Source: Zygnema cylindricum (Eukaryota; Streptophyta; Zygnematophyceae; Zygnematales; Zygnemataceae). Taken from it: 34,076 nt of DNA. Each line of letters starts with the position of its first letter. Positions within the stretch are counted from its first letter, which is position 1. Below, piece after piece: positions 1-10,763 of the stretch. The notes beneath the pieces were generated by a model. It was given only the letters and a program-made list of their open reading frames with translations, did not search any database and was not told the DNA's origin. The DNA is taken from positions 1-34,076 of the forward strand of contig JBBHKE010000900.1 in NCBI GenBank assembly GCA_037447655.1, in the 5' to 3' direction. The translations under genes and the position numbers were made by a program.

Positions 1-214
1 CGAAAACCGCCAAATCGACCATTCCGCGATGCCGGCTTCTTTCTCCGTCGTTAGATTAATGTCGGCCTTAATTTATAGCCGTTAAAAATACAAGTAGTAC
101 ATTTCCAGTGTAATTCTATTTTTAACTGTGTCTGTGTGATTGTGGTCCGTTTGTCAGTAAATCGAACTTCTCTTTTTCGTCATCTTTAAGTAGCTATCGT
201 ACCCTATATACTTC

Positions 215-298
215 AGCACTGGTCTTAGACTACAGGGTAAGACTAACGGCTACTTTGACGGATGGTAGGTACCAGGATCTAATCCTGGGTCCGTCAAT
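215..298 (+). other. tRNA-like module in LTR B (left copy)
   Basis: On the strand opposite to the retrotransposon there is a T-arm-like hairpin: CCAGG (272-276), seven-base loop ATCTAAT, CCTGG (284-288). It is bracketed by an acceptor-like stem, TTGACGGA (255-262) with TCCGTCAA (290-297). A T4 tract follows at 301-304, where a Pol III terminator would be. The upstream half is degenerate. Equivalent modules occur at the same place in every full LTR of the family. It is tRNA-derived by inference, not a functional tRNA gene. Confidence 0.6.
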
Positions 299-350
299 CC
301 TTTTGGTAAGTTTACCAAGGATCTGCCTTTTGAACTCTAGAAGGAGCATA

Positions 351-436
351 GGCAGCCATGGCTCTAGCTTCCTCTCCAGCCTTCAGTGACTACGACAAGT
401 ATGGGGGCTAGAGAGAGAAGCTAGAAGCAGGCTGCC
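351..436. repeat. Conserved LTR hairpin (B, left copy)
   Basis: Imperfect inverted repeat: GGCAGCC (351-357) pairs with GGCTGCC (430-436), CTAGCTTC with GAAGCTAG, CTCTC with GAGAG, and AGCC with GGCT. The loop is about 23 nt and contains AGTGACTACGACAAGT, nearly invariant in all LTRs of the family. Stem bases differ between copies in a compensating way. Confidence 0.75.
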
Positions 437-500
437 TCTGCTTTTTCCTGCTCTTATTTAAATCTTTTAACTAACCTAGAAAATACCTTTTATTTCAACA

Positions 501-939
501 AGGGGGAGCAACTATAGCTCAAGAACTGACACGCGACAGCGGAACAGCCATAGTGTACTATGGCCGTACAAAAAGTACAGATGTACTTGTACCTTGTTGT
601 ACTTTACATTCATTTGATTGGTTAGGGTACACTAGTAGAGGGTTTAAAGAGGGAGCTTAGGACTTAGGATAAATTAAGGTAGTCGCCTCTCTCCCACAGT
701 GCTTTTGTATTTATAGACCATCTTTTGGCCGTCCATAACTTAATGCTGAGGTGAGCAATTCAGTGATTCTTTTTGCTGCAGACCCAGGTGAGTCCACGCT
801 ACACAGGGGTTTAGTCGGTCGGAGTTTTTGATTCCCATGGTGGCACTTATTTATTGCCAAAGTCAAAAATGCAAATATTATCCTAGATGCTTCACATAAG
901 TTGGACATTCTGTGGACCAATGGAGGTCACAAAATTACA
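501..939 (+). mobile_element. Copia LTR fragment H (plus orientation)
   Basis: This is the R/U5-side part of an LTR of the A/B/C family in plus orientation. It is recognised by similarity to the other LTRs read on the minus strand (around 11027-11400) and ends in CA at 938-939. The left end is cut by LTR B. On the right it abuts the RT-coding part of pseudogene A just after the codons for EETF, so H sits in A. Seven GTAC tetramers lie between 555 and 630. The first 40 bases are not clearly LTR. Confidence 0.7.
555..630. promoter_or_regulatory. GTAC cluster in LTR H
   Basis: GTAC occurs at 555, 566, 575, 583, 589, 599 and 627, seven times in 76 bases where about 0.3 would be expected by chance. 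GTAC is the core bound by SBP-domain (SPL/CRR1) factors in plants and green algae. Whether that matters here is inference. Confidence 0.45.
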
Positions 940-2335
940 AAAGTCTCCTCATAATCTATCCCCTCTTTTTGAGTGAACCCATTTGCTACCAACCGAGCCT
1001 TATATCTTTGAATGGTATTATCTGGGTTCAGTTTTAGTTTAAACACCCATTTGGACCCAATTGGTTTTTTGTCCGGAGGACAGTCCACCAGTTCCTAAGT
1101 ATTTGCTTCTATGATGGAAGCCATCTCATCATTTATACCTCTAACCCATCTGTCTTTCTCCCGATTTTTCATTGCCTCCGAGTATGACTGAGGCTCATCA
1201 GGGTGAGACAGCTTAGTAATCTTATGAGCAGCATGTTTCTCTTGTAGCCTTTTGCGGCTTCTTTGTCCTCCCTCAAAGATTCGAAGCTAGGATGGAGGGA
1301 AGTCTCGGGTTCCTCCTCACTGTCTCATCGACTCCCTTATTCATGGATGCAAGTTCTGACTCATCCTCCCCTATCTCCTTGGAGTGCATAAGGATATGTG
1401 GAGATTCCGGTATATCTCCCCTATCTTGGATCTCCCCTGAATGTGCAATCATTTTTTCACTTATTTCCGTTCTAGGAATTTCCGAGTCCTCCTTTTTTCG
1501 GACTCAAAATTGATTCTTATCTTCTTGGGATATTTGAAAGGATAAAATGATTTCCCTTCATCCATGACAACTAGGTGCTTTACTAGAATGATATCTTGTT
1601 TGGCTAAGTCATATACTCTATATACCTTGACATCCTCATCATATCCCACAAAAAATCTAGGTTTCCCTTTAGCATCTAGTTTCATGTTTTTTCTATCCGT
1701 GTCAAGACTGAAAACTAGACTACATAATACTTTCGAAGAGAAATATCTAGTTTCTTTCCAACCCATCTCTCATAAGGTGTCATTTTTTTTACGGCTGAGG
1801 TAAGGACTCTATTCTTAATGTAGTTAGCACACTTCATGGCTTCTGCCCAAAACCTTTTTCTTATCTTCTTGTCGGCTAACATACTACGAACACTATCTCC
1901 TAAAGTCCGTTTCAACATCTCAACTACCCAATTTTTTTCTAGATTTTTCGGTACAGTTTTATGATGCTGAACTCCTTTATCCCTTAAGTCTTCCCCAAAC
2001 TGGTAAGAGGTATATTCTCCCCCATTTTCACTTGTTATTCTTTTAATGGGGGTTCCGTGCATCTTCTCACTCAAGGCTTTATATTCTTTGAAGTAAGTTG
2101 GTGTTTCAAGCTTTGTTTTTAGAAAGCAGACTCCTGAGTATCTAGACCAGTCATCAGTAATTCTCAACATAAACCTCTTCCCTCCAACCGAAGGTACATT
2201 TGCCGGTCCATAGGTATCTTTGTGGACCAGATCTAGTACTTTTGTCAAGCTCGTGTGCATTATCGGCACATTTCTACTCCCTAGATTACCGGGGCCTCAT
2301 TCCACCATGTACAGACCATAGTGTACGGGAAAGGG
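940..2335 (-). pseudogene. Copia A: broken integrase to RT fragment
   Basis: Read from 2269 leftwards this encodes a damaged copia integrase core, starting near LDLVHKD and running through ITDDWSRY and NGGEYTS to TPYERW. It continues into the linker and the start of reverse transcriptase, ending at the EGIDYEETF motif where LTR H interrupts. The second integrase catalytic Asp is replaced (SENGGEY for the usual SDNGGEY), and the helix normally reading EQNGVAERLNRT is corrupted. Several stops and frame changes separate the pieces. There is no gag, protease or primer site between it and LTR A, so an internal deletion joined the LTR nearly directly to integrase. An identical copy is at 20363-21758. 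Confidence 0.85.
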
Positions 2336-3094
2336 TGCAACTTTGAGACCTCCCTAGAACCTCTGAGTAAGTAGCTCACACGAAGCCTCTACGATAACCC
2401 TGAACCCTTTGTCTTTCAGCACGAATAACCGCCAGCCTAGCAAACAAAAGATCTGACCACCTTCACCCCTGTGAAGGTAAGACTTCCCTAAGTTGATAGC
2501 AAAAAGAATCTCTGAATTTGCTCCCCTGAGCAGTAAGTTATGGAGGGTCAAAGTTGACCTTTTGTACAGAAGCTCTCTGGGAGAGAGGGTCCTATCTACC
2601 AATTTTTCTAAGTCATATCTCTCTTTGAAACTCTATCTACTAGTGTACGACACCAATCATATTCCACTGCCCTATATAAAAGTACTGCTGCCGGTGTACT
2701 TTATGTACGGATATTGTACGACATGGCCTAAATATCGACACATGTCATATCCAGATTCGGTCCCGTAATTCCCAAAGATACCGCGATCCAACGTAATCGT
2801 GCCACATGTCATCCGATGTGGCGATGACCACAAACCGCCGAGAATCTTTTTTGCGATCACTGCTTTCTTTTCGGCTGTCCGATTGAATGCAAATTTCAAT
2901 CGTAGCCGTCATAAATGCTTGTGCGGTATTTGTTTTTAAAAAGAAACAAAATGCGTGGTTCTTGTTTCTTGTCCATATCGAAATCCGTACGTTTACATAA
3001 CAGGATCTATGTAACCGTAAACATCCGCCGTTAAATGAATTTTCCTACGTGTTAACATTTAAATAAATATCAAACCCTATAGTATGTATCGTGA

Positions 3095-3176
3095 CTTCTA
3101 GACTTAACGGTTAAGGCTACCGGCTACCGGCGTTTTGACGGTCGGCTGGTAGCAGGATCAAATCCTGTTACCGACA
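3095..3176 (+). other. tRNA-like module in LTR A (left copy)
   Basis: A D-arm-like GGTTAAGGC (3109-3117) is followed by a T-arm-like hairpin with loop ATCAAAT (3157-3163) inside CAGG/CCTG. The flanking GTCGG/CCGAC could form part of an acceptor-like stem. T4 follows at 3183-3186. It lies on the strand opposite to the element's coding strand. Confidence 0.55.
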
Positions 3177-3249
3177 TACTCCTTTTAGTAAAAAATCTAC
3201 CTATCGGTAAATTAACTAATCTATTTTCCGTAAACCTCTGGATAGCCTA

Positions 3250-3336
3250 GGTAGCCATGGCTCTAGCTTCCTCTCCAACTTTTCAGTGACTTCAACAAGT
3301 GTGGGAGTTGGAGAGAGAAGTTAGAGGCAGACTGCC
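3250..3336. repeat. Conserved LTR hairpin (A, left copy)
   Basis: Inner stem CTCTCCAACT (3271-3280) pairs perfectly with AGTTGGAGAG (3306-3315). Outer parts pair imperfectly between GGTAGCC (3250-3256) and the segment ending ACTGCC (3336). The loop has the conserved AGTGACT and ACAAGT blocks. Confidence 0.75.
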
Positions 3337-3399
3337 TCGGCTTCTTTCTTTATTCGAATTTAGACCTAGAAAATAATAATATAACCATCGATTTCTACA

Positions 3400-3928
3400 A
3401 AGAGGAGGACAAGCACCGGGATCAAATCCTTGTATTTTCACTTAGGAGCACGACGCACTTTAGTTCATGTAAAAGGGTTACAGAGTTGGGTACTTAGTGG
3501 CTAGGGCTAGGCTGCTATAGTTGCGATTTCAGAGCAGCGCAGCTGCAATTCCAGACCAGCGCAGCATAGCAGCATAGCAGCGTAACAACTTAGCGGCGTA
3601 GCAACTTAGTAGCGCAACAGCGTAGCAGCGCAGCATAGCAATGCCGCAGAATGTAGATTGAGCTGTATAGTTCTAGAAGGAAATTTTTGATAGTTCTCGG
3701 TTGACCGTGAAGGTCCACATGTACAGCTCTACAGTACTAGGATGACTAGCAGTTAGTTAGTTTAAATTGTCGAGTAGACCTTGCGAATAGGTGTTGTTCT
3801 ACAACCACTGGAGCAAGTGGAGCATCAGCAGTAGTAGTGGAAGTAGACATAATCTCACTCACAGAAGCTTATCAAGAATCCTATTAAACAGCTGTTTAAT
3901 ATAGCTCACCAAATCTGATACAAAGAAT
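3400..3928 (-). pseudogene. Copia E2: gag start plus leader remnant
   Basis: On the minus strand, ATG at 3850-3848 opens a short reading frame MSTSTTTADAPLAPVVVEQH that runs about 33 codons to a stop. The same start, slightly diverged, occurs on the plus strand at 8017-8075. After the stop the sequence is GC-rich and repetitive and resembles the untranslated 3' region of E1 (7026-7160), suggesting deletion of most of the body. Between the LTR and the ATG there is a weak primer-site candidate near 3912-3924, resembling the 3' end of initiator tRNA-Met with mismatches. LTR A interrupts it at 3399/3400. Confidence 0.6.
3531..3650. repeat. GC-rich GCAGC/GTAGCA low-complexity tract
   Basis: Short units such as AGCAGC, GTAGCA and GCGTAACAACTTAGC recur imperfectly. 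The tract is repeated at 22954-23073 within the duplicated segment. Confidence 0.6.
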
Positions 3929-4698
3929 GAAACTGCTTCAAACTATACCACAGTATAGAATATCATGAAGACTGACAACTCTCAAAGTTTCAGCTCAATT
4001 GATCCAACATACACCAAGATATGCAGCTCAGAAGTTTCCCAAAAACAGTCTGCAGATTACACAGTCTGGAAGTCTGGATATATAAAATGTTCTATGTCCT
4101 AAGTCTTATACTCTTCACTCAGTTGTCCTACTACATAGTGCTGTACCGCGGATACAAGTGTTCCAAAATGATACATCCAAAAGAACTAAACTGCCACTAA
4201 GGTCTAAGTGCTCCTACTTACGCAAAAAACTAATCTATCACTGTACACTCAATATGACTGAGAATCCTATATAGGTGATTTGATCAAATACTTGTCGCCT
4301 GGCTAAGTGAATCTCGTCTGTTGACTTGATTTAGATCAACCGCAGTAGCGCAGTCCAATTCCTGATTATATTCAAATATCTGTAGCTTCGTAGCAGCTGG
4401 GTTATCACATAAAAAAGTTGGCCGCAGCTGCGTTTGTTTTGTTGCGTAGCAACTGCGTTGTCATGTACCAAAATATCCGTAGTTGCGTTTGACCCGTTGC
4501 GTCGCAGGCTGCGTTTGTCCGTACATACCATATCAAAAATAACCGCAGCTGCGCTTGTTCAATCTGCGTCGCAGCTGCGTTGTCGGTATCATTCAAAAAA
4601 CGTGCTGTGTGATTCAAGTGACGACGCGTGTCCATATAGATCTATTTTTCGGCCGTCCTATAAATTTGCTGAGACTTAAAAGTTTTCCAAAAACAACA
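3929..4698 (-). mobile_element. Copia LTR E2 (left copy)
   Basis: About 770 bp. On the minus strand it starts TGTTGTTTTTGG at 4698 and probably ends near 3929 (TG on the plus strand). It is unrelated to the A/B/C LTR and related to the plus-strand LTR at 7193-7935. It contains the palindrome CGCAGCTGCG at 4423, 4544 and 4570. Its outer terminus joins integrase-coding sequence of E1 directly at 4698/4699. Confidence 0.75.
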
Positions 4699-7025
4699 TC
4701 ACAAGTTGACTGTCCCTTACTCTCCGGAACAGAATGGGGTCTCAGAAAGACTAAATAGAACCATCATAGAAAGCTCTAGGTCGATGCTTACGGATAAGGA
4801 TGTGGATCCGAAATTCTGGGCTGAAGCATTAAATTGTGCAGTTTATATCAAAAACATGATAGGTTCAAGATCGGTAGAAACCACTCCTTACGAGATATAG
4901 ACGGGTAAAAAATCGGATGTCAATCATTTCAAAGTCTTTTGAAGTAAATGCTTTACTTTGGATACGTCTAATAATAGATGGAAAATGGAACCTAAGGGAT
5001 TGCCGGGCATTTTGTTAGGATATGATGATCATTCTAAAGGTTATACAGTCTTTATTTTTGAGAGGCAAAAAATCATTGCAACAAGGAACATCGTTGTCGA
5101 AGATGAATTAGAATCAATAGACTTATTTAAAATAACACACTAGCAGAAGCAACAAAAAGTATAGGAATATGGCATTTTAGATAGCATCCAAATATGTCAT
5201 TTTAAATAGCATCCATAATATTGTCACACAGATGCAAAATTCACCAATGGTAACATATGAGTCGGAACATAATCAGGTTCCCCAACAAGTTCATTTTGTA
5301 GCAGACAAACAACTGTCACTCCCTACAGATCGCAACCAGCGCAACAAGCACAATGCACGGGATGTGACAATTTCAGCCTCAGAATTTCTAGGGGGAAGAA
5401 GATCTAGTAGCAGCCTATTAGCATTTTCTCACTTCGCCTACTCCGCAGCCTCAAGGGAGCCTGTGACCATTTGGGAAGCCTTCTCATCACCGGAGCAGAA
5501 TCACTGGATCCAGGCGGGAAACAATGAAATGAAGATGATCATGGAGGCTCTGACATGGGAGCTTATGGATCTTCCTCCGGATCGAAAAGCGATCTGCATT
5601 AAATGGGTATTCAAGGTGAAGTTAAACCCAGATAATACTATTGAACGATATAAGGCTGGACTTGTGGCAAAGGGGTATAATCAAAAGAAAGGAATTGATT
5701 TTGAAGAAACTTTTCCTCAAGTTGTAAGATTTCCGACAGTTAGGATTTTGCTATCTCTAGCTGCTATAAAATATATGGAAATACATCATATGGATGTAAA
5801 GACGACCTTTTTGCATGGAGAACTAGAGGAGACCATTTACATGCAGCATCTTGAAATGTATGCAGAACCAGGAAAAGAGCACATAGTATGCAAACTGCTA
5901 AAATCTTTATACGGCCTAAAACAAGCCCCTAGGCAATGGAATCTAAAACTTGATGAATTCTTAAGTAGCCTTGGATTTAAAAGGATTAGTTTTGATCACT
6001 CTGTCTATGTTTTAAAGGGTGAGGATAGAATAGAGTATATATTGGTGTGTGTATATGATTTACTATTAGTTAGCAAATCAATGGCTGAAATTAACAAAAT
6101 TAAAAATGCTTTAAACTCACGGTTTGAGATGAAAGACCTCGGTGAGGCAAAATTTATTTTGGGTATCTAGGTAGAGAGAAACAAAAAAAACAGATTAATA
6201 AAATTAACTCAAAAGAGGGCTATTCGAAACATGTTTGATGAATATGAAATGCGGGGGGGAAAAGGATGTGTAACACCAATGGAGTTTCGGCAGAAGTTAG
6301 AGGGGGAAAAGACAGAACCAGGTGTTATTGTCAGTGAAATTTTTGAGTTAGGGGAGGATGATCCTATGACACTGATACCTTACAGACATATAGTGGGTAG
6401 TTAAATATATTTCATGAACTATACCCGTCCGGATATTGCTGCAGCAGTTGGGGTACCAAGCAGAAGTCTAGAGAATCCGAGGAAATCTGACCGTGATGTA
6501 GCAAGAAGAGTTTTAAGATACTTGGTAGGAACAAAAGACCTCAAACTCACACAAGGTGGAGGAGAAGTGAAGCTGCAAACAAGGAGTGATGCAAACTATG
6601 GCGACATGCCAAGCCAAAAATCCACCACGAGATGCGTTCTGCAAATTGGGAACGGGACTTGCTATTGGAGCAGCAAACTTCAAAAAGTCACGGCAGAATC
6701 GACGATGGAGTCAAAATATATGGTAGCGAGCTCGGCCCTCAAAGAACTCTTATGGGTGAAGTCAATGTTGCAAGAATTGGGATACATGCAGCATGGTCCA
6801 CAGGGGATCTGGTGTGATAACTAGGCTGCCATTGCCATTGCTTCTAACCTTAGTCACCACTTCAAAAGCAAACACATGGATGTAAGATTACACTTTGTAA
6901 GAGAAAAAGTGTTCTCTAGAGTGATTAAATTATGTTATTTGCCAAATGCAAAAATGATTGCTGATATGCTCCCTAAAGCTCTTCCTACTCCTAAGCTGAA
7001 GTATTGTAGGGACGTAGTGGGATAA
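4699..7025 (+). pseudogene. Copia E1: integrase C-part, RT and RNase H, broken
   Basis: It starts inside the integrase core at HKLTVPYSPEQNG, whose ERLNRT Glu is the third DDE residue. It then encodes the integrase C-terminal region, reverse transcriptase ([45 protein letters not shown]) and RNase H (TESTMESKYM-like block, WCDN, KHMDVRLHFVREKV), ending TAA at 7023-7025. In-frame stops occur at 4898-4900, 6168-6170, 6402-6404 and 6822-6824, plus one near 5141. The YVDD catalytic box is reduced to YD (VCVYDLLLVSK), consistent with loss of two codons, so RT would be inactive. It belongs to a different copia family from C. Confidence 0.9.
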
Positions 7026-7181
7026 AGTGAATAGTTGAATTGCTGCACTGCTATACTGCCATGCTGCGATAGTCCAACATGGAGATGTAGTAAGACTGAG
7101 TGACTTGCTAATTGCTATATTGTTATGCTCGATGCTGCGCTAGTTTGTTATCGCAGCTGCGACGGCATACTGAGTCTAAAG
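7026..7181 (+). other. E1 untranslated 3' region
   Basis: Non-coding stretch between the pol stop and the polypurine tract. It is rich in GCTGC and GCTAT repeats, resembling the minus-strand remnant near 3480-3660, and includes one CGCAGCTGCG palindrome. Confidence 0.6.
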
Positions 7182-7192
7182 CTTTAGGGGAG
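7182..7192 (+). promoter_or_regulatory. Polypurine tract of E1
   Basis: CTTTAGGGGAG lies directly before the LTR terminus TGTTG at 7193, the expected place for the plus-strand DNA primer. Confidence 0.65.
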
Positions 7193-7935
7193 TGTTGTTT
7201 TTGGAAAGCTTTCAGTCTCAACAAATTAGTAGGACAGGGGAAATATAGATCCATAGGGACACGCGTCGTCGTCTGGCAGCTGCGACGCAGACGAGACAAG
7301 CGGAGCTGCGGTGATATTTGATTCCATCTATACGAACAACATTGCTGCGTTGCAACAAGACAAAACGCAGCTGCGACTAATTTGGTATAGGACAAAACAG
7401 CTGCGACGAAGCTACAGATATTTGAATATGATCAAGAATTGAATTGCCCAGCTGCGGTTGATATGAATCAAGTCAACGGACGAGATTTATAAGAGGATAA
7501 ACAAGTGACTCGCTGATAGGTTCTTTGCAACAGCCGGGTGGACGTATCTAGACAAGTGTCAGTAAACCGGCGACAAGCATTTAAACAAAACACCTGTATA
7601 GGATTCTCAATAATAGTGATTGTACAATGATAGATTAGTTTTGCGTGATTAGGAACACTTGACCTTAGTGGAAGTTTAAGTTCTTTGGACATATCTCTTA
7701 GGGACACTTCTATCGTCGGTACACCACTATGAAATAAGACAACTGAGTGTAGAGTATAAACCTTAGGACGTAAAACATTTTATGTATCCTGACTTCCAGA
7801 CTGTGTAATCTGCAAACTGTTTTTGGGAAATTTTTGAGTTACCTATCTTCGTGTATGTTGGATTAATTGAGTTGGAACTTTGGGAGTTGTCACTTTTGTA
7901 ATTACTCTATACTGTGGTATTGTTTGAGTCAGTGT
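7193..7935 (+). mobile_element. Copia LTR of E1 (plus orientation)
   Basis: It begins TGTTGTTTTTGG after the polypurine tract and aligns along its length with the reverse complement of LTR E2. The 3' end is uncertain by about 20 bases. It is followed by a leader and gag start of the same family rather than unrelated flanking DNA, so this LTR is shared by two internal regions (internal-LTR-internal). GCAGCTGCG-type motifs recur here as in E2. Confidence 0.7.
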
Positions 7936-8075
7936 TGGATCTGTGTGAGAGAATTGATGTGGTGTCTAAAACAACTGTTTTGTTAGGATTTTTGATAAGC
8001 TTATGTGAGTTAGATTATGTCTACTTCAACTGCTATTGCTGATGCTTCACTTGCTCCAGTGGTCGTGGAACAACA
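7936..8075 (+). pseudogene. E-family leader and gag start, truncated
   Basis: ATG at 8017 begins MSTSTAIADASLAPVVVEQH, the plus-strand relative of the gag start at 3850-3790. Similarity stops at 8075, after which minus-strand element D begins. The longer plus-strand open frame through 8238 is therefore a chimera with D antisense sequence, not a gene. Confidence 0.65.
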
Positions 8076-10763
8076 CTCCTTCCACCCTCTAACTCTGATG
8101 TCGAAACGGATGGCTCTCGTGGATTCTTTCGTTTGGACTTCTCCCCTGTCCCTCGATTCCGATTCTATTTCCACCACATCTTCCGCTTCGGTTGGAGTTG
8201 GAACTAGGGGTTCCACGGCTAAATCCTCCTCCGTTTGATTTTTACCTGCAAGATCATAATCTTCTTGGAAACCTAGATAATTAGGAAGCTCAAAGTCATC
8301 AGAATTTTATGACTCAAATCTGATTTTGACTGTCTTTGTATGCTTAAAATGATCTATAGATTTCCATTCATCCATGACCACTAGGTGATTTACTAGAATC
8401 TTATCTCCTCTCTTGAGATCATAAACACTATATCCTTTTACATCTTGATCATATCCTAGCAGATATCATGGTTTTCCTTTCAGATCCAACTTCCAATTTG
8501 ACCGATCTGTGTCTAGGCTGAATACTTGACTACCAAAAACCTTTAAGTGTGAAACATCTAGTATTCGGCCGGTCCATCTCTCATAAGGAGTTTGGCCTTT
8601 TACTGTTGAAGTAATATCTCTATTCTTGAGATAGTTTGCACATTTCATAGCTTCGGCCCAAAATCTCTTTCCTATCTTCTTATTTGAGAGCATACTCATG
8701 GCATTATCACTTAGTGTTTTATTTAACCTCTCGACTACACCATTCTGCTCAGAATTTTCAAGAATTGTCTTTTGGTGTTGCACTCGATCTTCTCTCAAAA
8801 AATCCTTAAACTGATTCGAGGTATATTCTCCTCCATTATCACTCTTTCCTCTCTTAATAGAGGTTTCATGGAGTTTCTCACTCCATGCCTTATATTCCTT
8901 AAATACCTGTGGAGCCTCTGGTATTTTTTTCAAAAAATACACTCTAGAGTATTGAGTCTAATCGTCTGTGATTGTCATCATAAACCTTTTACCACCGGGT
9001 GAGGGCACTTTGGCCTGTCCACAAATATGAGTATGTACCAGTGTAACACTTTTTCTCCTTTATAAGTGGCTTCTTTTGGAAAGGGTAACCTGTGTGCCTT
9101 ATCTTAAGCACAACCACTACAGTCACTTAGGTTTTCACTTTCTCTGAACTCAATTCCTTCCACTATTCCCATCTTTTTCATTTCTTTCAACTTATCTAGA
9201 TGCACATGTCCAAGCCTCTTATGCCACAACATGATATCATGAACACTAGTATAGTAAAGTTTTTTTTTTTTGTTGCTTAAAATCAGCCTAAACATCTCTT
9301 GGCTACCTTTTTCAGCAATGAAATAAACTTCCTCCTCAAAGCTAGCAGTAAAGGTTCCCTTCCTAGTAATAATCTCAAAACCTTTATCATCTAACACAGA
9401 CGGTGAGATGAGGTTTTTGTTTAACTCTGGAGTAAACAACACATTAGATAATGTCACTATCAATGTCTTTCCCTCCAGTAAGACTTTCAGTTCTAACGAT
9501 CCTACCATAGTTGTAGTGACTACCCTCTCATCCCATACTCTATCTCTACGGTGGGAATCTTTCTCATCTTATTGAACAGGTGTTTATCCTTACACATGTG
9601 CATGGAGGCACCAGAATCCACAATCCAACCTCCTTCACCTTTCAAACCTCCAAAAGCACATTTATGCTTTCGAGGAATTTTGACCTCGGTCTTTGCCTCC
9701 AACTCCTCATCTTGCAAGAGCTCACCGTCCTCGTCCTCATCCTTGGATTCCTCCTCGTGTATATGAGTCACAAGAGCCTTTTTCTTTCATCTTGGAGGTC
9801 CATCGATCTGCCCCTCTATTAACCGAAGTTTGGTTAGCTTAGTGCACTCCGCAATATAGTGCCCAGTTTTCTTACAAAAATGACACAAACCCTTGGGAGC
9901 CCTTGCTCCAAACTCCTTCGTCTGATGTTTTTGCCCCCCCCCCCTCCATAATTTCTGACCGGTTTTTTAGAATTGTTGTTCCTCCAATTTGTCCCAGCCG
10001 CCAAGGCTTGCCCACTCTTTCCTCCCCTTCGGATCTCAATTGTGTTCTCCTGAACAAGAATCATCCATACCATTGAATTCAATATCCACCTTGAGTTTGG
10101 CAAGTCCTACACATGGTTGACTATGCTCTCGAACTCATCTGGTAACTTCATGAGCAAGCAGTTAACCTTCATCTTTTCAGTTTCAACCTATCCATCATTC
10201 TCTAGCTCCATGAAAAGTGTTGCGAGCTCATTACAAAAATCCAATATCTTCCCCCCCTTTTATACATATGCGTTAATTTTCTGATCAGCCAATTGATGTT
10301 GCTGAATCGTACCACTTAGGTACATCTCTATGAGAGCCACCCAAAGATCGGATGCCCTCTCTACCTGCAAATGAGGAGATGCAAGCCCTTGAGTAAGATG
10401 GCGGAGGATGAAGTGCTTTGCCGCCATATTGTTGTAGTCCCAAGTATCGGTATCATTCTTCTCGTTCCTCGGAATAGGTGACATGAATGCCGAACCAGTT
10501 GCTATTGGTGTGATCGTCTCTTTCTCCTTTCCTTTGTCCACCACCTCCCCTTCCTTTGTCTCCTTTGTTGGAGATGGATTTGTATCTTTGGTGAATGTGC
10601 TTCCTCGAAATCCTAGAGGGATACCAAGACTGAATGGACGCCTGAACCGTCCACACACTATTCCCCAAAACATTTTCTCACATAAAGATCTTGTCATCAT
10701 ACTCTGCAATATATGAAGCCAATTCCATTAAAGATGGGCATCCTAGAGGGTGGGCTAATAACC
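8076..10763 (-). pseudogene. Copia D: gag, protease, integrase, decayed
   Basis: Minus-strand relative of element C in many pieces. Gag runs from about 10740 leftwards (MAAKHFILRHLTQGLA block at 10450-10360), with the zinc knuckle region near 9850-9890 and protease (WIVDSGASMHMCKDKHLF) near 9640-9560. Next come the integrase zinc-binding region (WHKRLGHVHLDKLKEM to CSGCA, about 9240-9104) and the integrase core (SDNGGEYTSNQF, EQNGVVERLNKT, about 8860-8700). Frameshifts, stops and a C12-type run near 9936 break it. It ends at 8076 in the linker before reverse transcriptase, so RT and RNase H are missing. The left boundary abuts a plus-strand E fragment. Confidence 0.85.
10749..10763 (-). promoter_or_regulatory. 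Decayed primer-binding site of D
   Basis: On the plus strand this reads GGTGGGCTAATAACC, differing at two positions from the site in B, C and F. It lies directly beside the LTR end at 10764. Confidence 0.6.

Larger units (their letters stand above)
1..500 (-). mobile_element. Copia LTR B, left copy (partial)
   Basis: This is the part of a minus-strand copia LTR nearest its U3 terminus. It matches 19424-19923, where the whole LTR is present. The LTR begins, read on the minus strand, with TGTTGAAATAAAAGG at 500. It carries a tRNA-like module and a long imperfect hairpin. The 3' part of the LTR and the element body lie left of the window. The right flank (AGGGG from 501) belongs to LTR H, so B appears inserted into H. 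Confidence 0.85.
2336..3399 (-). mobile_element. Copia LTR A (5' LTR)
   Basis: A complete 1064-bp LTR. On the minus strand it begins TGTAGAAATCGATGG at 3399 and ends CAAAGTTGCA at 2336. It shares the family layout: hairpin, tRNA-like module, GTAC cluster (about five between 2644 and 2720) and a conserved 3' segment. No purine tract precedes it on the minus strand, so it is the 5' LTR, with flanking E2 DNA upstream. The adjacent internal region lacks a recognisable primer-binding site. Confidence 0.85.
1..4698. repeat. Direct large duplication, left copy
   Basis: This segment recurs at 19424-24121 with a constant offset of 19423 bases. It contains part of LTR B, LTR fragment H, pol pseudogene A, LTR A, the E2 gag remnant and LTR E2. 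By eye I find 4 substitutions in the first 500 bases, none in roughly 500-3990, and about 20 in the last 690 bases. Shared sequence stops exactly at the outer terminus of LTR E2. The left boundary is outside the window, so the unit could be longer. Confidence 0.95.

Noticed and set aside
215-298. Functional host tRNA gene
   Set aside because: No closed acceptor, D and anticodon arms together in any copy; always embedded in an LTR. Kept as tRNA-like only.
8017-8238. 73-codon plus-strand gene starting MSTSTAIADASL
   Set aside because: The first 20 codons are an E-family gag start, but after 8075 the sequence is the antisense of element D's linker. It is a chimeric accident.
9936-9949. Poly-C run as a regulatory signal or frameshift site in D
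   Set aside because: It lies in a decayed gag coding region and has no counterpart in B or C; probably slippage mutation or a sequencing error.
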